A stretch of 64,000 nucleotides of DNA, taken from the NCBI RefSeq assembly GCF_009847015.1, contig NZ_WVEM01000003.1:186001-250000 (forward strand), read 5' to 3'. A program made the translations under genes and the position numbers. This document shows, piece by piece, positions 42,913 through 51,453 of the stretch. Each line of letters starts with the position of its first letter. Within the stretch, counting starts at the first letter, position 1. The notes under the pieces are model-generated. The model saw only the letters and a list, made by a program, of their open reading frames with translations. It did not search any database and was not told the origin of the DNA. The DNA comes from Sunxiuqinia indica. Lineage in GTDB: Bacteria; Bacteroidota; Bacteroidia; Bacteroidales; Prolixibacteraceae.

Positions 42913-45900
42913 ATGAAAAAAAATGGATTGAAGGAAGCTGGTATAAGTGTTTTCTTCTTTAAACTACTAATTGTTATGAAGCTAAGTATCTTTATTTTAT
43001 GCTTAACGATCTTTACAGCGGTCGCTTCAGGAACCTATTCTCAAACGACAAAACTGTCGGTGGTTGCAAAAAACAAAACGATTGAAGATGTTTTAAAAAC
43101 AATTGAGGATCAAAGTCAGTATCGTTTCTTTTATTCTGGTGTTATTAATACCACCAAAAAGGTTTCGATTAATAGTCAGGACAAAAATCTGGAAACAATT
43201 CTTCAACAAGTGCTGGATCAAACAGAAATTGGATATCGAATTGTAGGCCGGCAAGTTGCTCTTTTCAATACCAACGAAAAAGAGAATTCCAACATGCTTC
43301 AACAGGAATTAAATGTTGAAGGTACTGTTACCGGAGTTGGAGGAGAAGCTCTTCCGGGTGTAACGGTAGTTATTAAAGGAACTACAAATGGAACAATTAC
43401 CGATTTCGATGGTAGGTACATGTTGTCTGCAGTTCCTTCTGATGCAGTGTTGGTTTTCTCCTTTGTAGGGATGAAAAGTCAAGAAGTACCGGTAGCCGGT
43501 AAAAGTAAATTAAATGTTATTTTAGAGGATGAAACTATTGGTCTTGAAGAAGTTGTTGCCATTGGATATGGTACGGTAAGAAGAGAAGATGTTACGGGCT
43601 CTATTTCTTCTATTAATGCTAAAGATTTTAATCTAGGAATAACAGTTGCGCCAGAGCAACTCATGCAAGGTAAGGTTGCAGGGGTAAATATTATCCAAAA
43701 TAGTGGACAATCAGGGGCAGCTTCCACTGTTCGTGTTCGAGGATCAAGTTCTGTATCCGCAGGAAATGATCCTTTGTATGTAGTTGATGGAGTGCCATTG
43801 CAATTCAGCTCGGCTAATAAGTATGTTAATGTTGCCGGTGAATCAAGTACTTCACCATTCTCATCTGAAGGTACTAACCCGTTGAATGCAATCAATCCTT
43901 CTGATATTGAATCAATTGAAATATTGAAAGATGCATCTGCAACAGCGATCTATGGATCAAGGGGGGCAAATGGAGTTATCATCATTACAACTAAAAGTAA
44001 AAATTTGGGAGAATCAGTTTCTTACGATACTTATGTTGGAGTATCCTCAGTGCGTAAAAGTTTAGAAGTACTGTCAGCAGATGAATACCGTAACTATGCG
44101 CAAAGTAATAACCTTGCATTTCCTGATGAAGGAGCAAATACTGATTGGCAGGATGCTATTTACAGAACAGCACTCAGTCAGAATCATAATTTGTCGTTTG
44201 GTGGAGGTTCAGCTTCCAGTAATTACCGTGCATCTTTTGGGTATAATGCTCAAGATGGTATCATTGAGTCGTCGGGAATTGAAAAATACACGGCGCGTTT
44301 AAATGCCAATCAAACAGGAATGGATGGAAAATTAAAGATTGGAATCAATTTGACTTATGGTAAGATTTTAGATGATATTGCACCTGTTTCTTCCAATGTG
44401 GGGAATGAAGGTGGTAATATGTTAAAAGATGCGATTCGTTGGGCTCCTACGCTTCCTGTTTATAACGAAGATGGTAGCTTTTATCAAATTGGTGAGTTAC
44501 GGGTTAATCCGGTTTCGTGGGGAGAACAGATTGAAGATGAGCGAAATACAAGCCTATTCTTAGGGAATGCCAATATTGAATACAATATCCTCGACGAACT
44601 TAAAGTGAGTGTTAACGTTGGGCACAATGATGAGGCAGTGAATCGTTATACTGCTGTTCCTGCATCCCATCCGATTGGACAGGCTGAAAATGGTCGTGCC
44701 TCAATTAGTAAAATACAAAACTCAAGTTCGTTGATTGAAACAAACCTAACGTATAACGAAGAATTTGAAAACAGCAGTTCATTAACAGTTCTGGCAGGAT
44801 ATTCTTTTCAACGATTTGTGACCGAAAATACGTTTACCGCTGCCAACCAGTTTGTTGCATCTTCAGTTAAATGGAATTTGATGCAATCAGGAAGCCTGGT
44901 TTCTAATACTTCATACAAGTCTGCTAATCGTTTAGCCTCAATGTATGCCCGCGCAAATTATAAACTACTGGATCGTTACATATTTACTGCGACATTACGT
45001 CGAGATGGTTCCAGTCGCTTTGGGGGCAACAACCAGTATGGACTTTTCCCGTCAGGTGCATTTGCCTGGAAATTGTCTGATGAGCCATTTTTCAACAGCT
45101 CAAAAATCAGTAATATGAAAGTTCGCGTGGGTTATGGTGTGACTGGTAATCAGGAAATTCCGAATGATCTGTTTCGTGAGCAGTTATCCATTTCAGGTTC
45201 TAATGTTTACGTTTTAGGTGGAACCGCTATTCCAAGTGTGCTACCAAGTAACTACCCAAATCCGGATTTGAAGTGGGAAACAACCAGCCAAACCAATATT
45301 GGAATCGACTTTGGATTGTGGGATCAGCGCTTAGCTGGTACGTTAGACTTTTATAAGAAACATACTACTGATCTACTATTGGAGTTCTCAACTGCATCTC
45401 CATCCGTGGTTACTAGTCAGTGGGCCAATGTTGGTGAAGTTGACAATACCGGTTTCGAATTGTCGCTGGATGGTAAGATTATACGCAAAAATGAATTCCA
45501 ATGGAATGCGAATTTCAACTTCTCTACCAATAAAAATGAAGTTATTACGCTCTCGAATGAGAATTTTTCGAGAGATGAAATCCTAACGAATGCAACTTCA
45601 GGAGTTGTTAGTAACGGAAGTTCAACACAAATTATAAAACCCGGGTATGAGTTGGGTACTTTTTATGGGCGGCAATTTACCGGTTTGGACGCTGACGGCA
45701 TGGAAACTTATCTTGATGAAGATGGAGTGGATGGAGCTGACATGGTCGTTTTGGGATCTGCTAATCCTGATTTCACATTTGGATTTAGCAATAGCTTTTT
45801 CTGGAAGAACTTCGATATGTCTATTTCTTTCAGGGGTGTTTCCGGAAATAAAATATATAACAACACAGCAGCTGAGTTTTCATACGTAAATGCTGCTCCT

Positions 45901-46230
45901 GGTGTTAATATTCTTAAATCAGCACTTGACCTCGGAATGAGTCGTGATCAGATTTCTCAGTTCTCTTCTCAGTGGTTGGAAGATGGCAGTTACCTGCGTT
46001 TAGATAACATGAGTATCGGGTATACCTTTGACACCAGTCGTTTGACCTTTTTATCAAAAGCACGACTTTATCTGACTGGGCAAAACTTATTTGTAATTAC
46101 CAATTACTCTGGCTTTGATCCTGAAGTGAGAACGAATACAAACCGTGGAGGTGTAGCGCCGATTGGTATTGACTACTTATCTTATCCAAGACCTCGTGTT
46201 TTCATGCTTGGAGCAAGTTTGTCTTTTTAA
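42913..46230 (+). CDS. susC: SusC-like TonB-dependent receptor with STN domain
   Basis: Outer-membrane barrel that imports oligosaccharides together with SusD, powered by TonB. After a signal peptide (KLSIFILCLTIFTAVASGTYS), the STN domain follows (SVVAKNKTIEDVLKTIEDQS), which signals to FecR. Next are a carboxypeptidase-regulatory-like beta domain (VEGTVTGVGGEALPGVTVVI), the plug with the VRGSSSVSAGNDPLYVVDGV segment, and the barrel to the C-terminal aromatic residue (LGASLSF). A GTG at 42841 extends the frame, but it lies in a leader hairpin; ATG 42913 gives a normal signal peptide and 1105 residues. Its substrate is inferred to be rhamnogalacturonan oligosaccharides from the genes downstream. 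Confidence 0.93.
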   Translation: MKKNGLKEAGISVFFFKLLIVMKLSIFILCLTIFTAVASGTYSQTTKLSVVAKNKTIEDVLKTIEDQSQYRFFYSGVINTTKKVSINSQDKNLETILQQVLDQTEIGYRIVGRQVALFNTNEKENSNMLQQELNVEGTVTGVGGEALPGVTVVIKGTTNGTITDFDGRYMLSAVPSDAVLVFSFVGMKSQEVPVAGKSKLNVILEDETIGLEEVVAIGYGTVRREDVTGSISSINAKDFNLGITVAPEQLMQGKVAGVNIIQNSGQSGAASTVRVRGSSSVSAGNDPLYVVDGVPLQFSSANKYVNVAGESSTSPFSSEGTNPLNAINPSDIESIEILKDASATAIYGSRGANGVIIITTKSKNLGESVSYDTYVGVSSVRKSLEVLSADEYRNYAQSNNLAFPDEGANTDWQDAIYRTALSQNHNLSFGGGSASSNYRASFGYNAQDGIIESSGIEKYTARLNANQTGMDGKLKIGINLTYGKILDDIAPVSSNVGNEGGNMLKDAIRWAPTLPVYNEDGSFYQIGELRVNPVSWGEQIEDERNTSLFLGNANIEYNILDELKVSVNVGHNDEAVNRYTAVPASHPIGQAENGRASISKIQNSSSLIETNLTYNEEFENSSSLTVLAGYSFQRFVTENTFTAANQFVASSVKWNLMQSGSLVSNTSYKSANRLASMYARANYKLLDRYIFTATLRRDGSSRFGGNNQYGLFPSGAFAWKLSDEPFFNSSKISNMKVRVGYGVTGNQEIPNDLFREQLSISGSNVYVLGGTAIPSVLPSNYPNPDLKWETTSQTNIGIDFGLWDQRLAGTLDFYKKHTTDLLLEFSTASPSVVTSQWANVGEVDNTGFELSLDGKIIRKNEFQWNANFNFSTNKNEVITLSNENFSRDEILTNATSGVVSNGSSTQIIKPGYELGTFYGRQFTGLDADGMETYLDEDGVDGADMVVLGSANPDFTFGFSNSFFWKNFDMSISFRGVSGNKIYNNTAAEFSYVNAAPGVNILKSALDLGMSRDQISQFSSQWLEDGSYLRLDNMSIGYTFDTSRLTFLSKARLYLTGQNLFVITNYSGFDPEVRTNTNRGGVAPIGIDYLSYPRPRVFMLGASLSF

Positions 46231-46264
46231 ACAGAAGGGTGAATAACTATTAAAATTTAAGATT

Positions 46265-47839
46265 ATGAAATTTTTCAAATTACTTATAAATAAGCAATTT
46301 ATTGTTTGTCTCTCCTTCTTGCTTATCATGTTTTCGAGTTGTGAGCTTGAAGAAGACGTTTATTCAATCTATACTCCTGACAACTTTTACGCGAACGATG
46401 CGCAGGTCCTTTCATCATTATCTGGAGCCTACAGAAATTTTGCGGGAATCCCAACTTTTGGTGCTCCATATCGAGTGCTGGAGTGTTGCACTGATCAAGT
46501 AGTCGTACATGGTAAAATTCAAGGCTGGTGGGCCAATAGTAGTTTTGAGCAATTGGCCGAACATCAGTGGGATGCAGATCATGGTTATCTTTGGAGCATG
46601 TGGAACACCTTGTTCCTGACCGTTGGCCAGGCCAACGCCCTGATTGCTTCACTTGACGCTGCCGGGTTGGATAATGTTGCAGGAGCAAAAGCTGAATTGA
46701 GAGCTTTAAGAGCTTACGCCTATTTCTATTTGATGGATCTGTTTGGTAGCGTTCCAATTTTTACTGAACCTAAAGTTGATCCCAATAACTTGCCGGATCA
46801 AAATTCGAGACAACAAGTTTTCGATTTTGTGATTTCGGAGCTTGGTGAAGCTGTTGTTGAATTGCCTTCACAAAACGATGTTGGAAGTGAGTACTATGGA
46901 AGATTAACCAAAGAAGCCGTTTACAGTCTATTGGCTATGGTTTATTTAAATGCCGAAGTTTATACAGGAACAGCGCAGTGGGATAAAGTAATTACAAATG
47001 CTGATCTGGTTATTAACTCTGGTGCTTTTAGATTATTGGATGACTATTTCGATAACTTCGTATACAACAATGAGGAAAACGAAGAAATGATTTGGGCAGG
47101 TGTGTATACACCTGATATTACCGGCGGAATTGGACACCCAATTGTACAAAAAGTACTTCCTGGAATTGGAGGCGGTTTGTTTGGGCTACCTTATACTCCT
47201 CAAAATGGTTTTGGAACCAGACCATCAGTTGCTGCTTTGTATGAAGAGCAAGATGATCGAAAGGGATTGTTCCTAATGCCTGGCGAATTAAAGGATCCTC
47301 GTAATGGTGAAACAGTCATGGTTGAAGAAATTGTCCCGGATGGAAACTCTTTCTTGTATGAAGAAGGTGTGTCAACTAAAGGTCCCGTTCCTTATGTGAT
47401 TATTGAAGCAACTGGAATTAGAAATCAGCCAATGAATGCTGGAATCAAATGGATCAAGTGGGGACTTGACCCAAATACAAATGGCGGAAATGCAGGAAAC
47501 GATATTGCCTGGTTTCGTTTAGCTGATATTATTCTCATGAAAGCTGAAGCATTGGCTCGTCAAAATAAATTTGGTGAGGCTTTACCTTTGGTCAATCAAG
47601 TTCGGGAACGAAGCCATGCGAGTAAATTAACTTCAGTTACGTTAAACGATATTTTTGAGGAACGCGGTCGTGAACTGGCTTTTGAAATGAAGCGCAGAAA
47701 TGACTTGATTCGTTTTGGTAAATTTAACGATGCGTGGGAGTTTAAGGCCGCCGCATCTGACGATCACTGGAACCTGTTTCCAATACCTAAAAGAGCCATT
47801 GATGCAAATAATAAATTGCAACAAAATCCTGGCTATTAA
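46265..47839 (+). CDS. susD: SusD/RagB-like surface glycan-binding lipoprotein
   Basis: The outer-leaflet lipoprotein that closes over the SusC barrel and captures glycan. The lipobox is IMFSSC with C26, followed by an acidic EEDVY stretch as in the surface export signal of Bacteroidetes lipoproteins. The TPR-type helical core is seen in ALRAYAYFYLMDLFGSVPIFTEP and the C-terminal part in DIAWFRLADIILMKAEALAR, VNQVRERSHAS and FEERGRELAFEMKRRNDLIRFGKF. The length of 524 residues is normal. It lies 34 bases after susC; a terminator follows, so susCD may be expressed at a different level from the enzymes downstream. Confidence 0.94.
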   Translation: MKFFKLLINKQFIVCLSFLLIMFSSCELEEDVYSIYTPDNFYANDAQVLSSLSGAYRNFAGIPTFGAPYRVLECCTDQVVVHGKIQGWWANSSFEQLAEHQWDADHGYLWSMWNTLFLTVGQANALIASLDAAGLDNVAGAKAELRALRAYAYFYLMDLFGSVPIFTEPKVDPNNLPDQNSRQQVFDFVISELGEAVVELPSQNDVGSEYYGRLTKEAVYSLLAMVYLNAEVYTGTAQWDKVITNADLVINSGAFRLLDDYFDNFVYNNEENEEMIWAGVYTPDITGGIGHPIVQKVLPGIGGGLFGLPYTPQNGFGTRPSVAALYEEQDDRKGLFLMPGELKDPRNGETVMVEEIVPDGNSFLYEEGVSTKGPVPYVIIEATGIRNQPMNAGIKWIKWGLDPNTNGGNAGNDIAWFRLADIILMKAEALARQNKFGEALPLVNQVRERSHASKLTSVTLNDIFEERGRELAFEMKRRNDLIRFGKFNDAWEFKAAASDDHWNLFPIPKRAIDANNKLQQNPGY

Positions 47840-47856
47840 TCTTAATCTTATTAAAA

Positions 47857-47888
47857 AAAACAGCTCGGAATTTATTCCGGGCTGTTTT
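47857..47888 (+). terminator. Terminator after susD
   Basis: AAAACAGCTCGGAA (47857-47870) pairs with TTCCGGGCTGTTTT (47875-47888), 13 Watson-Crick pairs plus one T-G pair, around TTTA. It ends in T residues, 17 bases past the susD stop. Confidence 0.85.
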
Positions 47889-48006
47889 AGCTTCTTTAGT
47901 TCCTGCTATCTATATATCCTTAAATATCCAAAATAATATTTTGGGTGGTGTTGCCGATACACCGGAATAGAACGTTCATGTTTGTATCTTACTTAAACCT
48001 AACCAA

Positions 48007-49314
48007 ATGAAGAATTATTGCATTACTCCAGCCTATCAAGTCAGAACCCTGGCAAATCTTTCGTTTAGGAAAATACTTTTGATTAGTTGTTTTATGTTCA
48101 TTGCAGTAGCAAGCCGAAGCCAGACGGTAAATGGTGTTGATTGCTCTCATCTATCGGGAGTTTATCACACATTTGATATGGCTGGTGATGATGTTTTTGG
48201 ACAACGTTTCCCTTCCGAAAATTTTACCTATGTTGATGACGTGACTGGAACAACAGTTAACGCCTTGACCACTTCACGCCACAACAACTCCAAAATGTAC
48301 CAAACTCATCCACAATGGACTGCTGATGGGAAATATGTGGTGATCACATCAAACCGAACTTCCTCGCGTGAAAAAAGAGATCGGCAGGCCTATGCTATTT
48401 CGATGGATAACTTTGAGATAGTACAAATTACAACAGGCGACAGAGGAAGCGACTTGCACTTAGGGTGGCATAAAAACTCAGCTTATTTATTCCGGGGAAA
48501 TCAGTTGATTGAACTTCAGCTTGAAAAGCTATTGGAAGATAGCAAGCAGGATAATGTAGGTGCCCCCGAGGAATACGAAGTGGTTTTAGCAACTGTTCCC
48601 GACTCGATTCGCCCTTCCGGCTTAGGATTGGACGCCAAAGAAAATCGAGTATTTTTCTCTTCGAGAATCAATCCACAAACTTCGGCTATTTATAGTGTCG
48701 GGTTTGATTCAGGTATAACACAAAAAGTTTTAGAGGTTCCCTTCCGAATCGGTCATTTGCAATCTAATCCGTTTGTCACAGGTGAAGTGATGTATTGCTG
48801 GGAAACGGGAGGTGATTCTCCGCAACGCATGTGGTACATGACCGTCGATGATGATGGGAACGTAACCAATAATCCCATTTACAATGAAGACGACAACGAT
48901 TGGGTAACACATGAAGTTTTTATGGGGCCCAACCATATTTTGTTTCACCTCATGGGACATCTTGATCGTCTGCAAACCAATCAAACGGGACTTTATTCTT
49001 TGAATATTCGGACTAATGAACCAGCTTTTCATGGACAGACCGGTATGGGAGGGTATTGGCATTGTAACGCAACACCCGATCGAAAGTGGATTGTTGCCGA
49101 CACCTTTGATGGAAAACTCTATCGAATTAACGCAGAAGATAATAACGATGTGGTGTTACTCACCCAAGGACATCGAAAAAATAGCATCAGCCCGTTTACA
49201 GATGAAGCACATCTTCATCCATCAGTCAGTCCAGATGGTAAATGGGTGTTGATTAATTCCAGTTTGTTTACTGATAGCGATGTTTTGCTTTTGCCATTAT
49301 TCCCCGAAAAATAG
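48007..49314 (+). CDS. PL22-like oligogalacturonate lyase family protein
   Basis: A secreted beta-propeller protein of 435 residues; the signal peptide is long and ends near VASRSQ (residue 39). Repeated blade motifs of the type HPQWTADGKYVVITSNR, and later HPSVSPDGKWVLINSS, indicate a seven-bladed propeller. IGHLQSNPFVTGEVMYCWE, THEVF, YWHCNATPD and HLHPSVSPDG resemble the metal-site region of PL22 oligogalacturonate lyases, with candidate metal ligands H302, H352, H402 and H404. PL22 cleaves the alpha-1,4 link of short oligogalacturonides by beta-elimination with a metal ion. The sequence is divergent, so a related uronide such as an RG-I oligosaccharide is possible. First gene after the susD terminator. 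Confidence 0.65.
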   Translation: MKNYCITPAYQVRTLANLSFRKILLISCFMFIAVASRSQTVNGVDCSHLSGVYHTFDMAGDDVFGQRFPSENFTYVDDVTGTTVNALTTSRHNNSKMYQTHPQWTADGKYVVITSNRTSSREKRDRQAYAISMDNFEIVQITTGDRGSDLHLGWHKNSAYLFRGNQLIELQLEKLLEDSKQDNVGAPEEYEVVLATVPDSIRPSGLGLDAKENRVFFSSRINPQTSAIYSVGFDSGITQKVLEVPFRIGHLQSNPFVTGEVMYCWETGGDSPQRMWYMTVDDDGNVTNNPIYNEDDNDWVTHEVFMGPNHILFHLMGHLDRLQTNQTGLYSLNIRTNEPAFHGQTGMGGYWHCNATPDRKWIVADTFDGKLYRINAEDNNDVVLLTQGHRKNSISPFTDEAHLHPSVSPDGKWVLINSSLFTDSDVLLLPLFPEK

Positions 49315-49356
49315 GAGCAAACAGCTACACGCCCGAATAATTTAAAATAATGAGAA

Positions 49357-51402
49357 ATGGACAAAAGGACGCTTCTTTTAATCGCAATATGTTTGATTTC
49401 CCGGTTGGCCTGCTTAGCAGACAAGTTTGAAAATCCTCTCGATGACCAGAATTTTGTTTATTCAGAAGAAAACGTTCAGGAATACATACAAAAGGCTCAT
49501 GATACGAAACCAATTCGTATTCAGCAGGCATTTGAGCGAGCTGCTTTAAAAATCGGCGATAATCGGAGAATACCTTACAGTTCTTATTTCGCATCGTTGT
49601 GGCTTGGCAGAGAACTTGATCAGGTGAATGACGCCTTGTTTGCCATCTTTACGAGCGAGGACTCTCAGATAAATGGGCTGAGCGACTACTGGAATCTATC
49701 TCTAAATCAATGGCTTTATCATTTATATTACGCTTTTGGAGCCAAGGGGACTATTTCGCCCGGACGGTTATATCCTAAAACAGAAAAAGCACTTTTAGAA
49801 ATGCTTTGGCAGCGGATGGAGTATAAAGATGATATCCTTTTAGCTCGATGGAGTACATGGTGGATGGAAGGCAGCGAAAATCATGATATTGTTGCTAAGG
49901 TTAGTAGTTTAGTTACTTCTCAAATTTTCATGAATGAGGCGGAATTTAAGGATCGCATTTATCCTGATTTAGGCAATGGCGGTGGTTATAAGTTCTGGTT
50001 TCATCGTATGTATGGCGGTGGAACTGATGACGGTCCGAAACCGCGTGGAAACTATAAAGATGGGGAAAAGTACACTGCGGCTGATCATTATAAGGAATGG
50101 GTTTCCTATTTTAACAAGTATTTTCTGGAAAGGGCGAAGAAAGGATTTTTTCTTGAAGTAGCCTCTCCCCATTATATGGCGGTGAGCGTTCCTTATCTGA
50201 CGGATATATTTGATCTTTGTGGCGACAGTGTGCTGGTTCAAAAGGCAGGGAAATTTCTCGATGCAGTATGGGCAGACTGGGCGCTGGATCAACTGAATGG
50301 TGTGCGAGGAGGTGCCAAAACGCGGGTTAAGGATGGAAATAAGTGGGACGGAGCAATGTATAATCAAAGCCGTTTCTATTTTGGTGGTGAAGGTAGCGCC
50401 AGCGATCATTATTTTACACAGTTAATAAGCAAGTACCAGTTGAATCCAATTATTTGGAAGATTGCCCTGGATCGCCAAGGGCTTGGCGAATTTGCCTATC
50501 TGTCGCGTAAACCAGGTGAAGAGGAAAATAAATGGCCAAGGCCTTTAGGAACCGAACGCACCATGTTGTGCGATACGGAGGCTCGTTTTGTGCGATATAG
50601 TTGGATCACACCTGATTATATTTTGGGTTGTCAAATGGATCATCCGGCTGCTGTTCATAGTCATTTAAGTGTTCAAGCCCGATGGTTGGGCATTATTTTT
50701 AAAGGAGAAAATAGTCCCAGGGTTTATCCAACTGATGTTTCAGTGAATACACGAGGCTGGACAAATGAACATGCATTGTGCAGGGCCGTGCAAACTGAAC
50801 GTGTGATGCTAGTTCAACAGACCCGACGTTTTTTTCAAGTTAATCCAGACTGGTATCCTTCTAAAACAATGATAGGCAACGATTATGGTATTTATTTTGG
50901 ACAGAACCATGATCGTTTGGTAGAAAAGGATGGCTGGATATTCGTAGAAAATGGAGATGCATTTTTAGCCGTGCGGGTTGTCATTGGCGATGACAGTGTT
51001 CCGGGAGTACATAGTGAATTGGTTGAGAACAGCTATGTTTGGAGCCCAAATAGAAATATGATCTATCTCAAAGACAAATATGCAGGGATGATATTTGAAG
51101 CATCACGACGTGTTCTTCATCAAACATTGGAAGCATTTATGGAGGATGTTTTGAATAACCCATTAGTGCTGGATAAAACCGTGGTGGCTGGGTTTAATAT
51201 TTTGCATTATCTAGGGTGTGGCAAAGATGCCAGCGAGTTATATTTCAATCTGGCAAACAATGAAATATCGATGATTGATGGCGAGAGGATTGATTATTCG
51301 CCGGAAATGCTATTTGATAGTCCCTTTATCAAATCAAAATACGGAAGCGGTATTATTAAAATCAATAAAGATGATCAGGAAATCATTCTTGATTTTAACT
51401 AG
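49357..51402 (+). CDS. Secreted (alpha/alpha)-toroid-like protein of unknown function
   Basis: I do not recognise an established CAZy family. A signal peptide of about 21 residues (LLLIAICLISRLACLA) is followed by a helical region of about 400 residues with repeated helix pairs and the motifs WSTWWMEGSENHDIVAK, GGGTDDGPKPRGN and FYFGGEGSASDHYFTQL. The C-terminal 250 residues look beta-rich (VRYSWITPDYILGCQMDHPAAVHSHLS-type segments). A helical toroid plus a beta-sandwich is the layout of many polysaccharide lyases (such as PL8, PL12, PL15, PL21), and His, Glu, Asn and Asp in GSENHD are plausible catalytic residues. Given its place between a PL22-like lyase and a PL26-like lyase, a lyase or hydrolase for pectin is the best guess. 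Confidence 0.6.
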   Translation: MDKRTLLLIAICLISRLACLADKFENPLDDQNFVYSEENVQEYIQKAHDTKPIRIQQAFERAALKIGDNRRIPYSSYFASLWLGRELDQVNDALFAIFTSEDSQINGLSDYWNLSLNQWLYHLYYAFGAKGTISPGRLYPKTEKALLEMLWQRMEYKDDILLARWSTWWMEGSENHDIVAKVSSLVTSQIFMNEAEFKDRIYPDLGNGGGYKFWFHRMYGGGTDDGPKPRGNYKDGEKYTAADHYKEWVSYFNKYFLERAKKGFFLEVASPHYMAVSVPYLTDIFDLCGDSVLVQKAGKFLDAVWADWALDQLNGVRGGAKTRVKDGNKWDGAMYNQSRFYFGGEGSASDHYFTQLISKYQLNPIIWKIALDRQGLGEFAYLSRKPGEEENKWPRPLGTERTMLCDTEARFVRYSWITPDYILGCQMDHPAAVHSHLSVQARWLGIIFKGENSPRVYPTDVSVNTRGWTNEHALCRAVQTERVMLVQQTRRFFQVNPDWYPSKTMIGNDYGIYFGQNHDRLVEKDGWIFVENGDAFLAVRVVIGDDSVPGVHSELVENSYVWSPNRNMIYLKDKYAGMIFEASRRVLHQTLEAFMEDVLNNPLVLDKTVVAGFNILHYLGCGKDASELYFNLANNEISMIDGERIDYSPEMLFDSPFIKSKYGSGIIKINKDDQEIILDFN

Positions 51403-51453
51403 CACTAATTAAATGACCTTAGTTCATTTTAAATTGATATAAATTAACTAGAA

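Noticed and set aside
47947-47963. GGTGT/ACACC hairpin before the PL22-like gene as a riboswitch
   Set aside because: Five pairs only, with no further conserved structure.
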